Part shown: positions 53,501-61,279 of the stretch, in pieces
Numbering within the stretch: the first letter of the stretch is position 1
Layout of the letters: each line of letters opens with the position of its first letter
NCBI RefSeq assembly: GCF_000317695.1
Contig: NC_019771.1
Location: 3,786,001 to 3,850,000, forward strand
DNA: 64,000 bases
Direction: 5' to 3'
Source: Anabaena cylindrica PCC 7122
GTDB lineage: Bacteria; Cyanobacteriota; Cyanobacteriia; Cyanobacteriales; Nostocaceae
Translations under genes and position numbers: made by a program
The notes under the pieces: generated by a model
Database searches by the model: none
Told to the model about the DNA's origin: nothing
What the model saw: only the letters and a program-made list of their open reading frames with translations

Positions 53501-55981
53501 GAGTGTCTCCCCATACAAAACTTCGGCTTGGTCAAAGTTACTACAAAGATAAGCCGCTTCGGAACCATCACGATGCAAATTGTACATGAGTGTATAATTT
53601 TCATGCCAAGCATCTGGAGATAATAAAGCCATCCCAATAGTGCAATAGTCCTGAGCCGCTTGATAGGCTGCTGAGAGTTTAGCTTTTTGTCCAGCTTTTA
53701 AATTCAGATCAGCCAGTTCTTGCTTTTGCTCAGTGGTAGCAATAACAGCTTGCCCCATGTTGAGTTGGTTCACAATGTCAAAAATGCGTTCTGCTTGTTC
53801 CGGCTGGGATAAACCTTGCAGCAACAATTGACCAATTCGGTAATGTGTATACTGCTTTTGCTCTTGGGGAATCAATGAGTATGCGGCTTGCTGAACGCGA
53901 TCGTGGAGAAATTTGTAGGTGACAATCTGTGAACCTTTTAACCCATCCTCTACTTCCCTCCCCACATAAAATTTATAAACTTCACTCTGGGGTAAAATCA
54001 GTCCTTCTTGTAATGCTTTCCATAGGACTGTAGCGGTTTCAGTTTCCGATTTTTCCCAAATAATCGCCAATGTCACGAGGTCAAATTGATTACCAATACA
54101 CGCTGCAAACTTTAAAATTTCCTGTGTTTTCTCTGGCAATTTCTGTAACTGCAATGCCATAAATTCAACAACATCATCGGAGAGCGATAACTCCTTCACT
54201 GCAACAATATTACACTGCCAATTTCCCCCTTCCCAATCAAATTTAATGATTCCATCTTCATAGAGCGCTTTCAAAAACTGCGTACTAAAAAATGGATTTC
54301 CCTGAGTTTTTTGATAAACTAATTCTGTTAATGGTTGGGCAATTTCTGCTGAACAACTCAGCGTATCTGCCACCAATTGATTTAAACTAGAGTTACTAAG
54401 GGGAGCAAGGGTAATAGTATTGACTGTGGCTTGAGCTTTCCTAATTTCTTCCAAACTGAACATCAAAGGATGGGCAGCTGCAACTTCATTATCTCGATAA
54501 GCACCAATTAATAATAAATATCCTCCGGCTGATTCACTCATCAGCAACTCTATCAGCTTCAGAGATGCCAAATCTGCCCACTGTAAATCATCTAAAAACA
54601 TCACTAAAGGATGTTCCTTAGTAGTGAATACCTGGACAAAATTATGGAATAATAAATTAAATCTATTTTGGGCAGCAGTTCCTGATAGTTTGATTGCTGG
54701 TGGTTGTTGACCAATAATTTTTTCTAATTCAGGAATGACCTCAAGAATTACCTGTCCATTCTCACCTACAGCCGCTAAAATCTTACTTTTCCATATTTGA
54801 ATTTGAGCATCACTTTCTGTCAACAATTGCCCCATTAAATCCCGGAAAGCTTGGACAAATGCTGAAAAGGGAATATTGCGATTAAATTGGTCATATTTAC
54901 CTTTAATAAAATAACCATGTTGTCTCACAATTGGTTTGTGAACTTCATTAACAACCGCAGTTTTCCCAATCCCAGAGAACCCTGCTATCAGCATCATTTC
55001 GGTTATGCCGACACTGACACGCTCAAATGCTTGGATTAGTGTTTCTACTTCAGTTTCCCGTCCATAAAGCTTGTCAGGAATAATAAAGCGATCGCACAAA
55101 TCCCTTTGTGCAATTGGAAAGTCTGTAATTGTTCCTGTATTCTTCAGTAGCAGAAGACAATTTTCTAAATCATACTTCAGCCCTAATGCACTTTGATAGC
55201 GGCCTTCTGTATTTTTCGCCATCAATTTTTTGACAATTTCTGATAATACAGATGGAATGGCGGGATTTATTTCCTGTATTAAGGGTGCGGCTTTTGCAAT
55301 TTGACAATGTACCAATTCCATCGCATCTTCTGACTGAAATGGTAATTCTCCTGTCAGTAGCTCATAAAATGTTACACCCAAAGAATAGAAATCTGTACGG
55401 TATTCAATACACCGATTCATCCGTCCAGTTTGTTCGGGGGAAATATAAGCTAGAGTTCCTTCTAAAACATTGGCACTGATTAAACTTTGCGTTTCTCGTG
55501 GCAGCAGAGAAGAAATACTAAAATCAATTAATTTAACTTGTTTAGTTTCAGGATTAATTAAAATATTGGCTGGTTTTATATCTTTATGAATAATGCGGTG
55601 ACGGTAAATAATATCTAAGATGTTACATAAAGATATAGCTACGTGCAAGAAATTACTCAGAGATAGTGTTTTCTCATATTTCTGTATCCATTCCTTGAGA
55701 GATACTCCCCCAAAGTCTTCCATCACTAAAGCATAACTATTGTTGTATGCTTCTAAACTATAAGTTTGAATAATTTCAGGTTGGTGGAGATTTTTGGCAA
55801 TGGTGTACTGATTGCGAAACTGCACCAACTCATTGAAAGTGGGGGAAGGATTTTTCAGCAGCTTAATCACTACTGGTAAGGAGTCAATGACTCTAACTCC
55901 TTGATAAACAACAGTTCTAGAACCTTGGTATAGTTCTTCGTTAATCTGATATCCGGAAATATCAATTTGAGTAATAGTCAT
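50567..55981 (-). CDS. Ser/Thr kinase-ATPase-GAF-histidine kinase hybrid
   Basis: An 1804-aa fusion found in cyanobacteria (Anabaena HstK/Pkn41-42-like). Order: Ser/Thr kinase (~1-275; VVIKLLKN Lys, HKDIKPANIL where HRD is HKD, LIDFSISSLL where DFG is DFS, GTLAYISPEQTGR), AAA16-type NTPase (~300-600; Walker A GFSGIGKTAVV), a long helical TPR-like MalT region (~620-1330), GAF (~1370-1510), HisKA (MSALGNLVAGVAHEMNNPLG, H near 1551) and HATPase (~1680-1800; GTGLGLAIA). The altered DFG is common in this family. It is not next to a receiver gene. Possible role in nitrogen, iron or osmotic responses (family knowledge from Anabaena). Confidence 0.93.
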   Translation of the reverse strand: MTITQIDISGYQINEELYQGSRTVVYQGVRVIDSLPVVIKLLKNPSPTFNELVQFRNQYTIAKNLHQPEIIQTYSLEAYNNSYALVMEDFGGVSLKEWIQKYEKTLSLSNFLHVAISLCNILDIIYRHRIIHKDIKPANILINPETKQVKLIDFSISSLLPRETQSLISANVLEGTLAYISPEQTGRMNRCIEYRTDFYSLGVTFYELLTGELPFQSEDAMELVHCQIAKAAPLIQEINPAIPSVLSEIVKKLMAKNTEGRYQSALGLKYDLENCLLLLKNTGTITDFPIAQRDLCDRFIIPDKLYGRETEVETLIQAFERVSVGITEMMLIAGFSGIGKTAVVNEVHKPIVRQHGYFIKGKYDQFNRNIPFSAFVQAFRDLMGQLLTESDAQIQIWKSKILAAVGENGQVILEVIPELEKIIGQQPPAIKLSGTAAQNRFNLLFHNFVQVFTTKEHPLVMFLDDLQWADLASLKLIELLMSESAGGYLLLIGAYRDNEVAAAHPLMFSLEEIRKAQATVNTITLAPLSNSSLNQLVADTLSCSAEIAQPLTELVYQKTQGNPFFSTQFLKALYEDGIIKFDWEGGNWQCNIVAVKELSLSDDVVEFMALQLQKLPEKTQEILKFAACIGNQFDLVTLAIIWEKSETETATVLWKALQEGLILPQSEVYKFYVGREVEDGLKGSQIVTYKFLHDRVQQAAYSLIPQEQKQYTHYRIGQLLLQGLSQPEQAERIFDIVNQLNMGQAVIATTEQKQELADLNLKAGQKAKLSAAYQAAQDYCTIGMALLSPDAWHENYTLMYNLHRDGSEAAYLCSNFDQAEVLYGETLKYAQTSLDKAIIYRVQMTQYQLQGRNAEAIAIQRQSLQLLGWTMPTEPEMIQASLDAEIATVQQFLKQDSIKSILAAPKMTDTSIAEILRILQILFYAAWLDGQPTLALLALAKMTTLSLQYGNSDMSPFGYVGYGLIANGVLKDCATAYQFGEMAVQLCEQFDNADVRGMTNFLFAADVHSWNRPIREADTYYNNAYKYGMEAGNWLTVGFMMMQSGSDRLTYGKNLDDLYAIAQNHAAFLDQIKSLDNLNALTVGVIQPIRQLLGLTKTPFTFDDDSFSEAQYLQKYVNAPYHLAWLYSVKIRHAYLFDHQAAYPDLIPQLSIIENTISSHAKVPSSVFYVALMHLALAEAASEDSERHHHLQALIPLEERLNMWAKACPKNLLHKCLLIQAEKARLNKQKTAAIELYDQAITQAKANEYGYEEGLANELATKFYLDWGKEKVAAAYMQEAYYCYARWGAKAKNDNLEKRYPQLLQPILQQQKIGFNSLETIANIVSTSTSSSTSSLRTSISDVLDLASALKAAQAISSSLELKELIAHLTRIILENSGAEKSVVILPQDDEWQVRAITFIDHQSNSQSNIKTILDLQLLDTCEYIPKKIINYVKNTQETVIIDNCQTDIPGVIGKYMLQYQPQSVLCTPIIKQGHLLGIIYLENKLTRGVFSNERLQIIKLLSSQAAISLENSQLYQQAQEALQDLQAAQLQIVQSEKMSALGNLVAGVAHEMNNPLGFISATLEQAKPSLDDIFEHLKLYQESFPDPGEIIIDHAEKIDLDYSLEDLPKMINSMTVACDRLCNISTSLRTFSRMDKDYKVPFNIHEGIDSTILILKHRLKASQQHPEIEVTTNYGDLSLVECFPGQLNQVFMNILANAIDALEESNTGRSFSDMKASPNCITITTSMENHQAKIQIADNGNGMSEEIKNKIFEHLFTTKAVSKGTGLGLAIARQIVTETHNGKLSCNSILGKGTEFVIEIPLS

Positions 55982-56420
55982 ATAACTACATCCTTGAGGT
56001 ATGAAACTTTATTATTCCCAAATGATGGAGGAAATAATGGATCACTCACCTCAAAATCTCAATTAGGATAAAGTTTTCTACCAGTCCTCTTCTATCGCTC
56101 TTTGGGAGACGCTCCACGGAACGCTTGCTTCCTCGAAAAGGTACGACGTAGGCATCCTTAGAAGCCTTGTTAGGCAATCAATACAAGCTACACTGTAAAA
56201 AAAAATGCTAAGAATCGCTGACTACACAAAAGCTCTACTCAGGACTCATCTCCTTTAAATTGGACAGGTCAGGTGAAAAAAGTTTAGAATCTAAATTAAT
56301 GAGGTAATTATACTTGTTGCCCAATTTCCCCAAGCATAGTAAAGATTTCCTAGTGATTCCACATCAAGACAGAATCACACTATTAATATAAAAAGGTCTT
56401 GAATCAAGGATGGTAAACAG
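55982..56420. other. Intergenic region with dispersed repeat
   Basis: About 440 bp. The segment 56098-56170 (gggagacgctccacggaacg and following) is of the type of a common Nostocales interspersed element. No ORF above 30 codons. Confidence 0.45.
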
Positions 56421-56543
56421 ATGGATGTCAAGCTGATTTTAGTAGGATTAACAGTTGTATTTACCTTTGCGTGCTTGTTTTTCGGCACAAAAAATGGATT
56501 TTATGATTCAGATAACTATCATGGCAACGGTTCTGCACATTGA
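56421..56543 (+). CDS. 40-aa single-pass membrane protein
   Basis: Reads MDVKLILVGLTVVFTFACLF plus FGTKNGFYDSDNYHGNGSAH, stop TGA 56541-56543. Residues 4-21 form one membrane helix; the tail is polar with Gly/Asn/His. AAGGA at 56406-56410, 10 nt before ATG, is a good SD. I believe this resembles conserved short cyanobacterial proteins, but I cannot give a name. It could be a small subunit of a photosynthetic or envelope complex. A second ORF overlaps its 3' end. Confidence 0.7.
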   Translation: MDVKLILVGLTVVFTFACLFFGTKNGFYDSDNYHGNGSAH

Positions 56544-56652
56544 TATCAGCGATGATCACAATCCAGCCAAACCCCGTAATAAAAAATTTAACTGTGGCTT
56601 AAGTCAAGGGTTTTCCTGTGGAAATCAACACTCAATGCCGTTACTCAGATAG
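56521..56652 (+). CDS. Possible overlapping 43-aa ORF with two Cys
   Basis: ATG 56521 lies inside the 40-aa gene in another frame and runs to TAG 56650-56652 (MATVLHIDISDDHNPAKPRN..., then CGLSQGFSCGNQHS). The codons past 56543 look coding. The overlap of 23 bp would allow coupled translation. Two Cys nine residues apart. Low confidence; a chance ORF is possible. Confidence 0.3.
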   Translation: MATVLHIDISDDHNPAKPRNKKFNCGLSQGFSCGNQHSMPLLR

Positions 56653-56675
56653 CGTGAGTATACAACTATCTTATT

Positions 56676-56835
56676 TGCGGTGCTAGTCTATATAAAGACT
56701 ATATGCCGCAATTAATCTATCAAAGGCGGCTGGCTTAGTCGTGTCTGCCTGTGGACGGGGTTAAATACCGACAGTCCCGGAAGAAGCAGGAAATAAACCT
56801 CAATGTCTGGATAATTCCGGTGTTGGATTAGTTTT
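56676..56835 (+). promoter_or_regulatory. Structured leader of the MBL-fold gene
   Basis: TGCGG...CCGCA with an inner AGTCT-ATATAA-AGACT forms a hairpin at about 56676-56711. A second GC-rich segment follows (gtctgcctgtggacgggg to cccggaagaagcagg, 56741-56791) with CCTG/CAGG and CGGG/CCCG pairs. It could be a terminator plus leader, or a small RNA. I recognise no Rfam-type class. Confidence 0.35.
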
Positions 56836-58536
56836 ATGGAGCAGGAGAGCATGAGGAATGATCTGTCGGTATCCTCTGGCCCTGATGCTGGGGAAACAGC
56901 TAATGAATTAGAATGCTTACCCTATAGTGTTCAGCATCAAGATGAAGGTGTATGTCTACTAGTGCGAATGGGGCCACACCGGATTTTGTTAGATTGTGGC
57001 TTGGTGGATATCTCATCCCTGTCGAAGGGAATTACTAAATCAGCACAGAGGGGTAATTCACCATTACCAGCAGATTTAGTATTGATTAGTCATGCTCATC
57101 CAGATCATGCTAGAGGTTTGTTGGCTCTCAATCAAGCTTTTCCGCTGTTACCTATCTATGCTAGTGAGGTGACTAGCAAGTTACTACCACTAAATTGGCC
57201 AGAACAAGATCCCCAAGAAATTCCTTTATTATGTCAGGCTCTGCCATTACAATCGCCTATAGAAATTCAAGAAAATCTTGTAGTAGAACTATTTCCCGCA
57301 GGTCATTTACCAGGGGCTGTGGCTATTCTCCTCACCTACCATACCCAAGACCGTGATTACAAGTTACTTTATACTGGTGATTTCTTCTTATCCAATTCCA
57401 GATTAGTCGAAGGGTTACGTTTAGAGGAATTACGGGGTTTAAATATAGATGTGCTGTTAATTGAAGGTAATTATGGCACATCCCGTCATCCCCACCGACG
57501 CAACCAAGAAAATCAATTAGCAGAAAGAATTAATCGAGCCATCACTGATCATTGTTCTGTGATTTTACCCACCCCCGCTTTAGGGTTAGGTCAAGAATTG
57601 TTGATGCTGTTACGCTCTCATCACCATTTTACCGGTAAAGATTTAGACATTTGGGTTGATGGTGCTGTTGCTACTGGTTGTGATGCTTATTTAGAACTTT
57701 TATCCCATCTTCCTTCCTCAGTCCAGAACTTTGCCCGCCATCAACCTCTATTTTGGGATGAACGAGTGCGCCCCCGTGTACGGCGGTTAAAAGTGGAAGA
57801 TTTGGCTACTTTGGGTAGTTCCCCCTGTATTGTTCTTACTGACTCTACAGCGGATTTGAGTAAATATTGTCAACCTAATACTGGCCCTTGGCTAATTCTC
57901 TTACCAGAAAAAATTGATATCAAAGTTAATCAAGAATATTTAGCAAAAACCACTGTTGATTGTTATCTTTTGGCTCAACATAGTGATGGCCCTGGGACAA
58001 CACAGCTAATTCACAATTTACGACCCCAGCACGTCGTTTTTGTCCACGGTTCACCTGCTTACTTAGCTGACCTAACTGGTTTAGAAGAGTTACAAAATCG
58101 TTATCATGTTCATTCTCCCGCAGCTGGCATTTTGGTAGAATTACCAATTGGCGAAACATTTTTACAACCTTCTGCACCCGAAACTAATTATGAAGGTGAG
58201 TTGACAGAGCTAGAAGCTGTAATTACCATCACCCTCCCAGATACGATTACAGATGATCCTCGTTGGCAGCAATTTGCTGATACTGGTTTAATAGAAGCCC
58301 GTTGGCAGGGGGAAGAAATAGTATTACGGGGATTGTCACAACGAGAACTACTCAACCAAAATAGCGTTGATGCAGACCGTCGTAGGCATCGCTATGCTTT
58401 GTCTGATTTAGAATGTTGTGGAACTTGCCGATACCAAAGAGGGCAACGGTGTTGGAATCCCGCCGCCCCGTTATATAACTTCAAAGTTACCCTTGAAGGT
58501 TACTGCCCTGCCTTTGAGAGCTTATCTGAATCATGA
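56836..58536 (+). CDS. MBL-fold metallohydrolase with C-terminal Cys cluster
   Basis: A 566-aa metallo-beta-lactamase-fold protein. Zinc motif SHAHPDHARG (H86, H88, D90, H91), DFFL Asp in LLYTGDFFLS, and the beta-CASP-like middle (VILPTPALGLGQELLMLLRS, then LDIWVDGAVATGCDAYLELL) make it RNase J/CPSF-73-like. The late HVVFVHGSPAYLADLTGLEE fits the C-terminal His motif. The tail is unusual: ECCGTCRYQRGQRCWNP and GYCPAFE supply five Cys that could hold an iron-sulfur or zinc centre. It may be an RNA or DNA nuclease. Starts ATG 56836 or 56851. Followed convergently by the 108-aa gene. Confidence 0.82.
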   Translation: MEQESMRNDLSVSSGPDAGETANELECLPYSVQHQDEGVCLLVRMGPHRILLDCGLVDISSLSKGITKSAQRGNSPLPADLVLISHAHPDHARGLLALNQAFPLLPIYASEVTSKLLPLNWPEQDPQEIPLLCQALPLQSPIEIQENLVVELFPAGHLPGAVAILLTYHTQDRDYKLLYTGDFFLSNSRLVEGLRLEELRGLNIDVLLIEGNYGTSRHPHRRNQENQLAERINRAITDHCSVILPTPALGLGQELLMLLRSHHHFTGKDLDIWVDGAVATGCDAYLELLSHLPSSVQNFARHQPLFWDERVRPRVRRLKVEDLATLGSSPCIVLTDSTADLSKYCQPNTGPWLILLPEKIDIKVNQEYLAKTTVDCYLLAQHSDGPGTTQLIHNLRPQHVVFVHGSPAYLADLTGLEELQNRYHVHSPAAGILVELPIGETFLQPSAPETNYEGELTELEAVITITLPDTITDDPRWQQFADTGLIEARWQGEEIVLRGLSQRELLNQNSVDADRRRHRYALSDLECCGTCRYQRGQRCWNPAAPLYNFKVTLEGYCPAFESLSES

Positions 58537-58554
58537 ATCCTGAATCAATCTGAA

Positions 58555-58881
58555 TTATTGATATTCCCCTGACTCTGGATTTAAGTCAGTGTAATGGTTA
58601 CGGATACGTTCCGCTTCAGGACAATCTTCTGTTGTGAGAGGTTCCACATTACCCCGTGGTACGGAAGCTAATTTTTGCGTTACAGCGCCAATGCTTTCTA
58701 GGCGAACCATCTCTTCCCAAGAACAAACTTCGTCTTCTTCGTCTGTTTCATAGCGTAGAGTCACTAAATCACCCTCTATATCGATGATGCGGGCCCGCTC
58801 TATCCAGCGTTGCTGATCCCGCAAAAAAACACATACCTCCCGCCCGTCGCAACACAGTTGATAAATCTTGCGGTGTAGCAT
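58555..58881 (-). CDS. Conserved cyanobacterial protein, 108 aa
   Basis: Opens HRKIYQLCCDGREVCVFLRD, then WIERARIIDIEGDLVTLRYE (a beta-barrel, SH3- or Sm-like pattern) and CSWEEMVRLESIGAVTQKLA. It may be of the DUF6679 type found across cyanobacteria. Acidic, with several Cys. No function known. Its start overlaps another longer minus-strand frame that I think is spurious. Convergent with the MBL gene, 18 bp apart. Confidence 0.7.
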   Translation of the reverse strand: MLHRKIYQLCCDGREVCVFLRDQQRWIERARIIDIEGDLVTLRYETDEEDEVCSWEEMVRLESIGAVTQKLASVPRGNVEPLTTEDCPEAERIRNHYTDLNPESGEYQ

Positions 58882-59103
58882 GTACTGCTTCTGCCTTTTT
58901 AAACAACGTAGTTAAACTTTTCAAAATCTGGGTCTTACCCCAGTTACAATACACCCTCAAGAGGTCAATTTCACGGTTCAGAATTATTGTGTTTATTAAC
59001 CCAATCCAACGACTCGGTTGTAGTAGTTTGGATATAGGGAAATCTTGGGTCATAAACTAATAGTTACTGCATTTAGTTGAACTTAATCTCTTTTGGGCTT
59101 ATT

Positions 59104-59262
59104 TCAGACAGTGTCTACTTCATAGAAGTCAAACATTTCTGGATTTGTCCTAACCAGGTGAATATGTGGTGGTGATTCCTTACTACCATCATGTAATAAA
59201 TAGTACTGCAAAACAATCGATGATTGCGGTTGTTTGAGTTGCCTACTTGTAGTCATTGGCAT
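59104..59262 (-). CDS. Small conserved-looking protein, 52 aa
   Basis: Found by translating the gap: MPMTTSRQLKQPQSSIVLQY then YLLHDGSKESPPHIHLVRTN and PEMFDFYEVDTV, stop TGA 59106-59104. The frame stays open well before the ATG, with no alternative ATG upstream. Codons and amino-acid composition are protein-like (HDGSKESPPHIHLV has a clear motif feel). ATG 59256 (MTTSRQ) is a second start. No SD. A cytoplasmic protein of unknown function; it could also be the end of a longer gene truncated or frameshifted upstream (MKVSLRMS-stop lies just before in another frame). Confidence 0.55.
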   Translation of the reverse strand: MPMTTSRQLKQPQSSIVLQYYLLHDGSKESPPHIHLVRTNPEMFDFYEVDTV

Positions 59263-59814
59263 TTCTAGGAAGTCTGGGGACTTGGCTTTAGTTTTAACCC
59301 TAATGTACTTGATCTTAACTCATTCTCAGGCTGACCTTCATGGTTTTAAACAACAATCACCGAATAGTTTTAAGTTTTTATTTGTAACCTGAAATATTAC
59401 AGGTATAATTTGCTTGATAATAACCACTTGCAGGGATGAAAAACGATAAATTATTCTGTAGAATAGGCAACCTGTCGGGGTAAAAATAATGGGGAATTGG
59501 GAAATTTTTGATTTAGATAGCACTAGACAGTAATTTTAGACTGGTTAACTAGTAAAAATTTTTTCTCCCTATACATCAGTCAGCAGTTTCCCACTTTTAC
59601 GAACAGTCCTACTACATACTTGCTCATATACAGGACTAGATGACGCTATTATCACCGTTTAAAAACTTATAAATTTTTATATTAGTGCTTATCCGGCAGG
59701 ATTCACGCCTACCCGACACGAAGAGAATTATCAAATGTTCTATCTGAGTGATAAAGGTCAAAATTTGAGCAAGGAGTAAGACTGGCGTTATGTCCAGTTT
59801 GATCGGACATTTAC
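59263..59814. other. Gene-free region
   Basis: About 550 bp, AT-rich, no ORF or RNA recognised. A weak inverted motif (ggcagg...cctacc near 59694-59714) resembles the REP-like element at 41084-41146. Confidence 0.45.
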
Positions 59815-60108
59815 TTAGTTGGATTTGTTGAGAGCGGGCAATTCGATCAGGTTCTTAGAGGAAGCTTCTCGTTTTATTTGACCTGTGTGGATTGCTTCGT
59901 ATAGGGCGGCAAGAGCTTTTAAATCATCTGACTGATAGCACCTAGTTACCAGCACTTGATGGAGTAAACCCTCTGATTCAACACTAAGATATCCAGTTTG
60001 GAAGGCAGATGCAATAAGTGTACGAATCATAAGTAAATAGGGCATAACAAATAATTTGTCATTTATAGTCTGTGACACTTGCTCCCTAAAAGCATTGATA
60101 TGGGACAA
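59815..60108 (-). CDS. Hypothetical protein with upstream CRP box
   Basis: A 97-aa helical protein (FREQVSQTINDKLFVMPYLL, then MIRTLIASAFQTGYLSVESE and CYQSDDLKALAALYEAIHTG). No family recognised. A near-consensus CRP-type operator TGTGATCTGAATCACA lies at 60139-60154, 31 bp before ATG 60108, so cAMP-dependent control is likely. Its position so close to the start codon suggests repression or a very short 5' UTR. Isolated gene. Confidence 0.7.
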   Translation of the reverse strand: MSHINAFREQVSQTINDKLFVMPYLLMIRTLIASAFQTGYLSVESEGLLHQVLVTRCYQSDDLKALAALYEAIHTGQIKREASSKNLIELPALNKSN

Positions 60109-60138
60109 GTTTATTAGTGATTATAATTACATTTAGAT

Positions 60139-60154
60139 TGTGATCTGAATCACA
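60139..60154. promoter_or_regulatory. CRP-family operator
   Basis: TGTGATCTGAATCACA matches the CRP consensus TGTGA-N6-TCACA exactly in both half-sites, and the flanks extend the palindrome to TTGTGAT-N4-ATCACAA. It precedes the 97-aa gene at 59815-60108. Cyanobacterial SyCRP1 and AnCrpA use the same half-site (family knowledge). Confidence 0.75.
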
Positions 60155-60335
60155 AATAAAAAAACAAAATCTTGTTATGTATGGCTTTCACTCTAAGTAC
60201 TTAATAGCCTAGTGTAGCTATTTATGCTTAATTATGTTAATGGATTGAATATTAGTTTTGTATTTAATAATACTTAGTGTTGATTATGTTTTTTTTAAAT
60301 TAGTATTCAAAAGCACAAAATGCTAGAAGATTTAA

Positions 60336-61124
60336 TCAAGGTAAAAACTGGCGGAAATCTTCGTCCTTTTGACTCAATTGCACCCAATCTAAGTTGAGTA
60401 ACTGGAATTTTTGTACCAAGCGATCGCACGCCGGGCGTTCAGTGGCATAATGTCCAGCATCAATTAAAATCAGTTCCCTATCTCTACTTTCTTGGAATTG
60501 ATGGAATTTACAATCAGCTGTGAGATATGCCTGGGCCTTGGTTTTCACAACTGCGGAAATAAAACCAGCCCCCGAACCACCTAAAACTGCAACTCGTGAA
60601 ATCTGCTGTTGCAAGTCAGCAGTGGGGGAAAAAATCAACTTTGGGGGGTTAAGTTGAGCTTGAATAGTGCTGAGTAATGCCTGCAATGTTAAAGATGGTT
60701 CTAGCATTCCCACACGTCCATATCCTAATCCTGCTTGGGTGGGAACTATGGGAGATACTCCGTGCAGATGTAACATTTGTGCTAAAACATCCGCTGTGCC
60801 ATCATTTACCTGGTCAAAATTTGTATGGGCGCTGTAGATACCGATATTGTGAATAAAAGCTAAACGTGCCATTTCCGTCAACCCTTCCCCACTGCGTAGA
60901 GATTTAGGGGGATTAAAAATGAGGGGATGATGGGCAAAAATCAGATTAGCATTGCTAGATATTGCCTCTTGCATCACTGCTAAAGTTGGCGTTAAGCACA
61001 CCAACACTCTTGCTTCTTCCTGTAACACACCAGGCTCAATCTGCCAACCACAATTATCCCAATTTTCACACCAGGCAGGATTTGCCCATTCTTCAAACCA
61101 GGTGATTAAATCAGCGGTTTTCAT
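60336..61124 (-). CDS. Nif3-like dinuclear metal centre protein
   Basis: A 262-aa Nif3/DUF34 protein. NLIFAHHPLIFNPPKSL (metal His), YSAHTNFDQVNDGTADVLAQ and LILIDAGHYATERPACD (last His and Glu of the centre) are diagnostic. It forms a toroidal hexamer with two metals per subunit. Annotated as a GTP cyclohydrolase I type 2 homologue, but no firm activity is known. Standard length. Monocistronic. Confidence 0.93.
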   Translation of the reverse strand: MKTADLITWFEEWANPAWCENWDNCGWQIEPGVLQEEARVLVCLTPTLAVMQEAISSNANLIFAHHPLIFNPPKSLRSGEGLTEMARLAFIHNIGIYSAHTNFDQVNDGTADVLAQMLHLHGVSPIVPTQAGLGYGRVGMLEPSLTLQALLSTIQAQLNPPKLIFSPTADLQQQISRVAVLGGSGAGFISAVVKTKAQAYLTADCKFHQFQESRDRELILIDAGHYATERPACDRLVQKFQLLNLDWVQLSQKDEDFRQFLP

Positions 61125-61279
61125 AGATATTCTCAGTATTTCTATCAGTAATTATACATAAATTTGATTATATCCTAATTCCTGCCCTTAAAAATACGAT
61201 GATTAGTTCCCATCCTTACTGATGAGGGGAGATTCTTTTTGATCTTGCCTTGAGAGACACAAAAAAAGTAAGTAATTAC

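Noticed and set aside
56741..56791. SRP-like or other known small RNA
   Set aside because: gtcccggaagaagcagg recalls the SRP RNA domain IV loop, but flanking pairing and conserved positions do not match. No known class fits.
58769..59053. Longer minus-strand frame overlapping the start of the 108-aa gene
   Set aside because: The part that overlaps the 108-aa gene reads as a shadow (GMCFFAGSATLDRAGP), and the rest has no homology I can see. The 108-aa frame is better.
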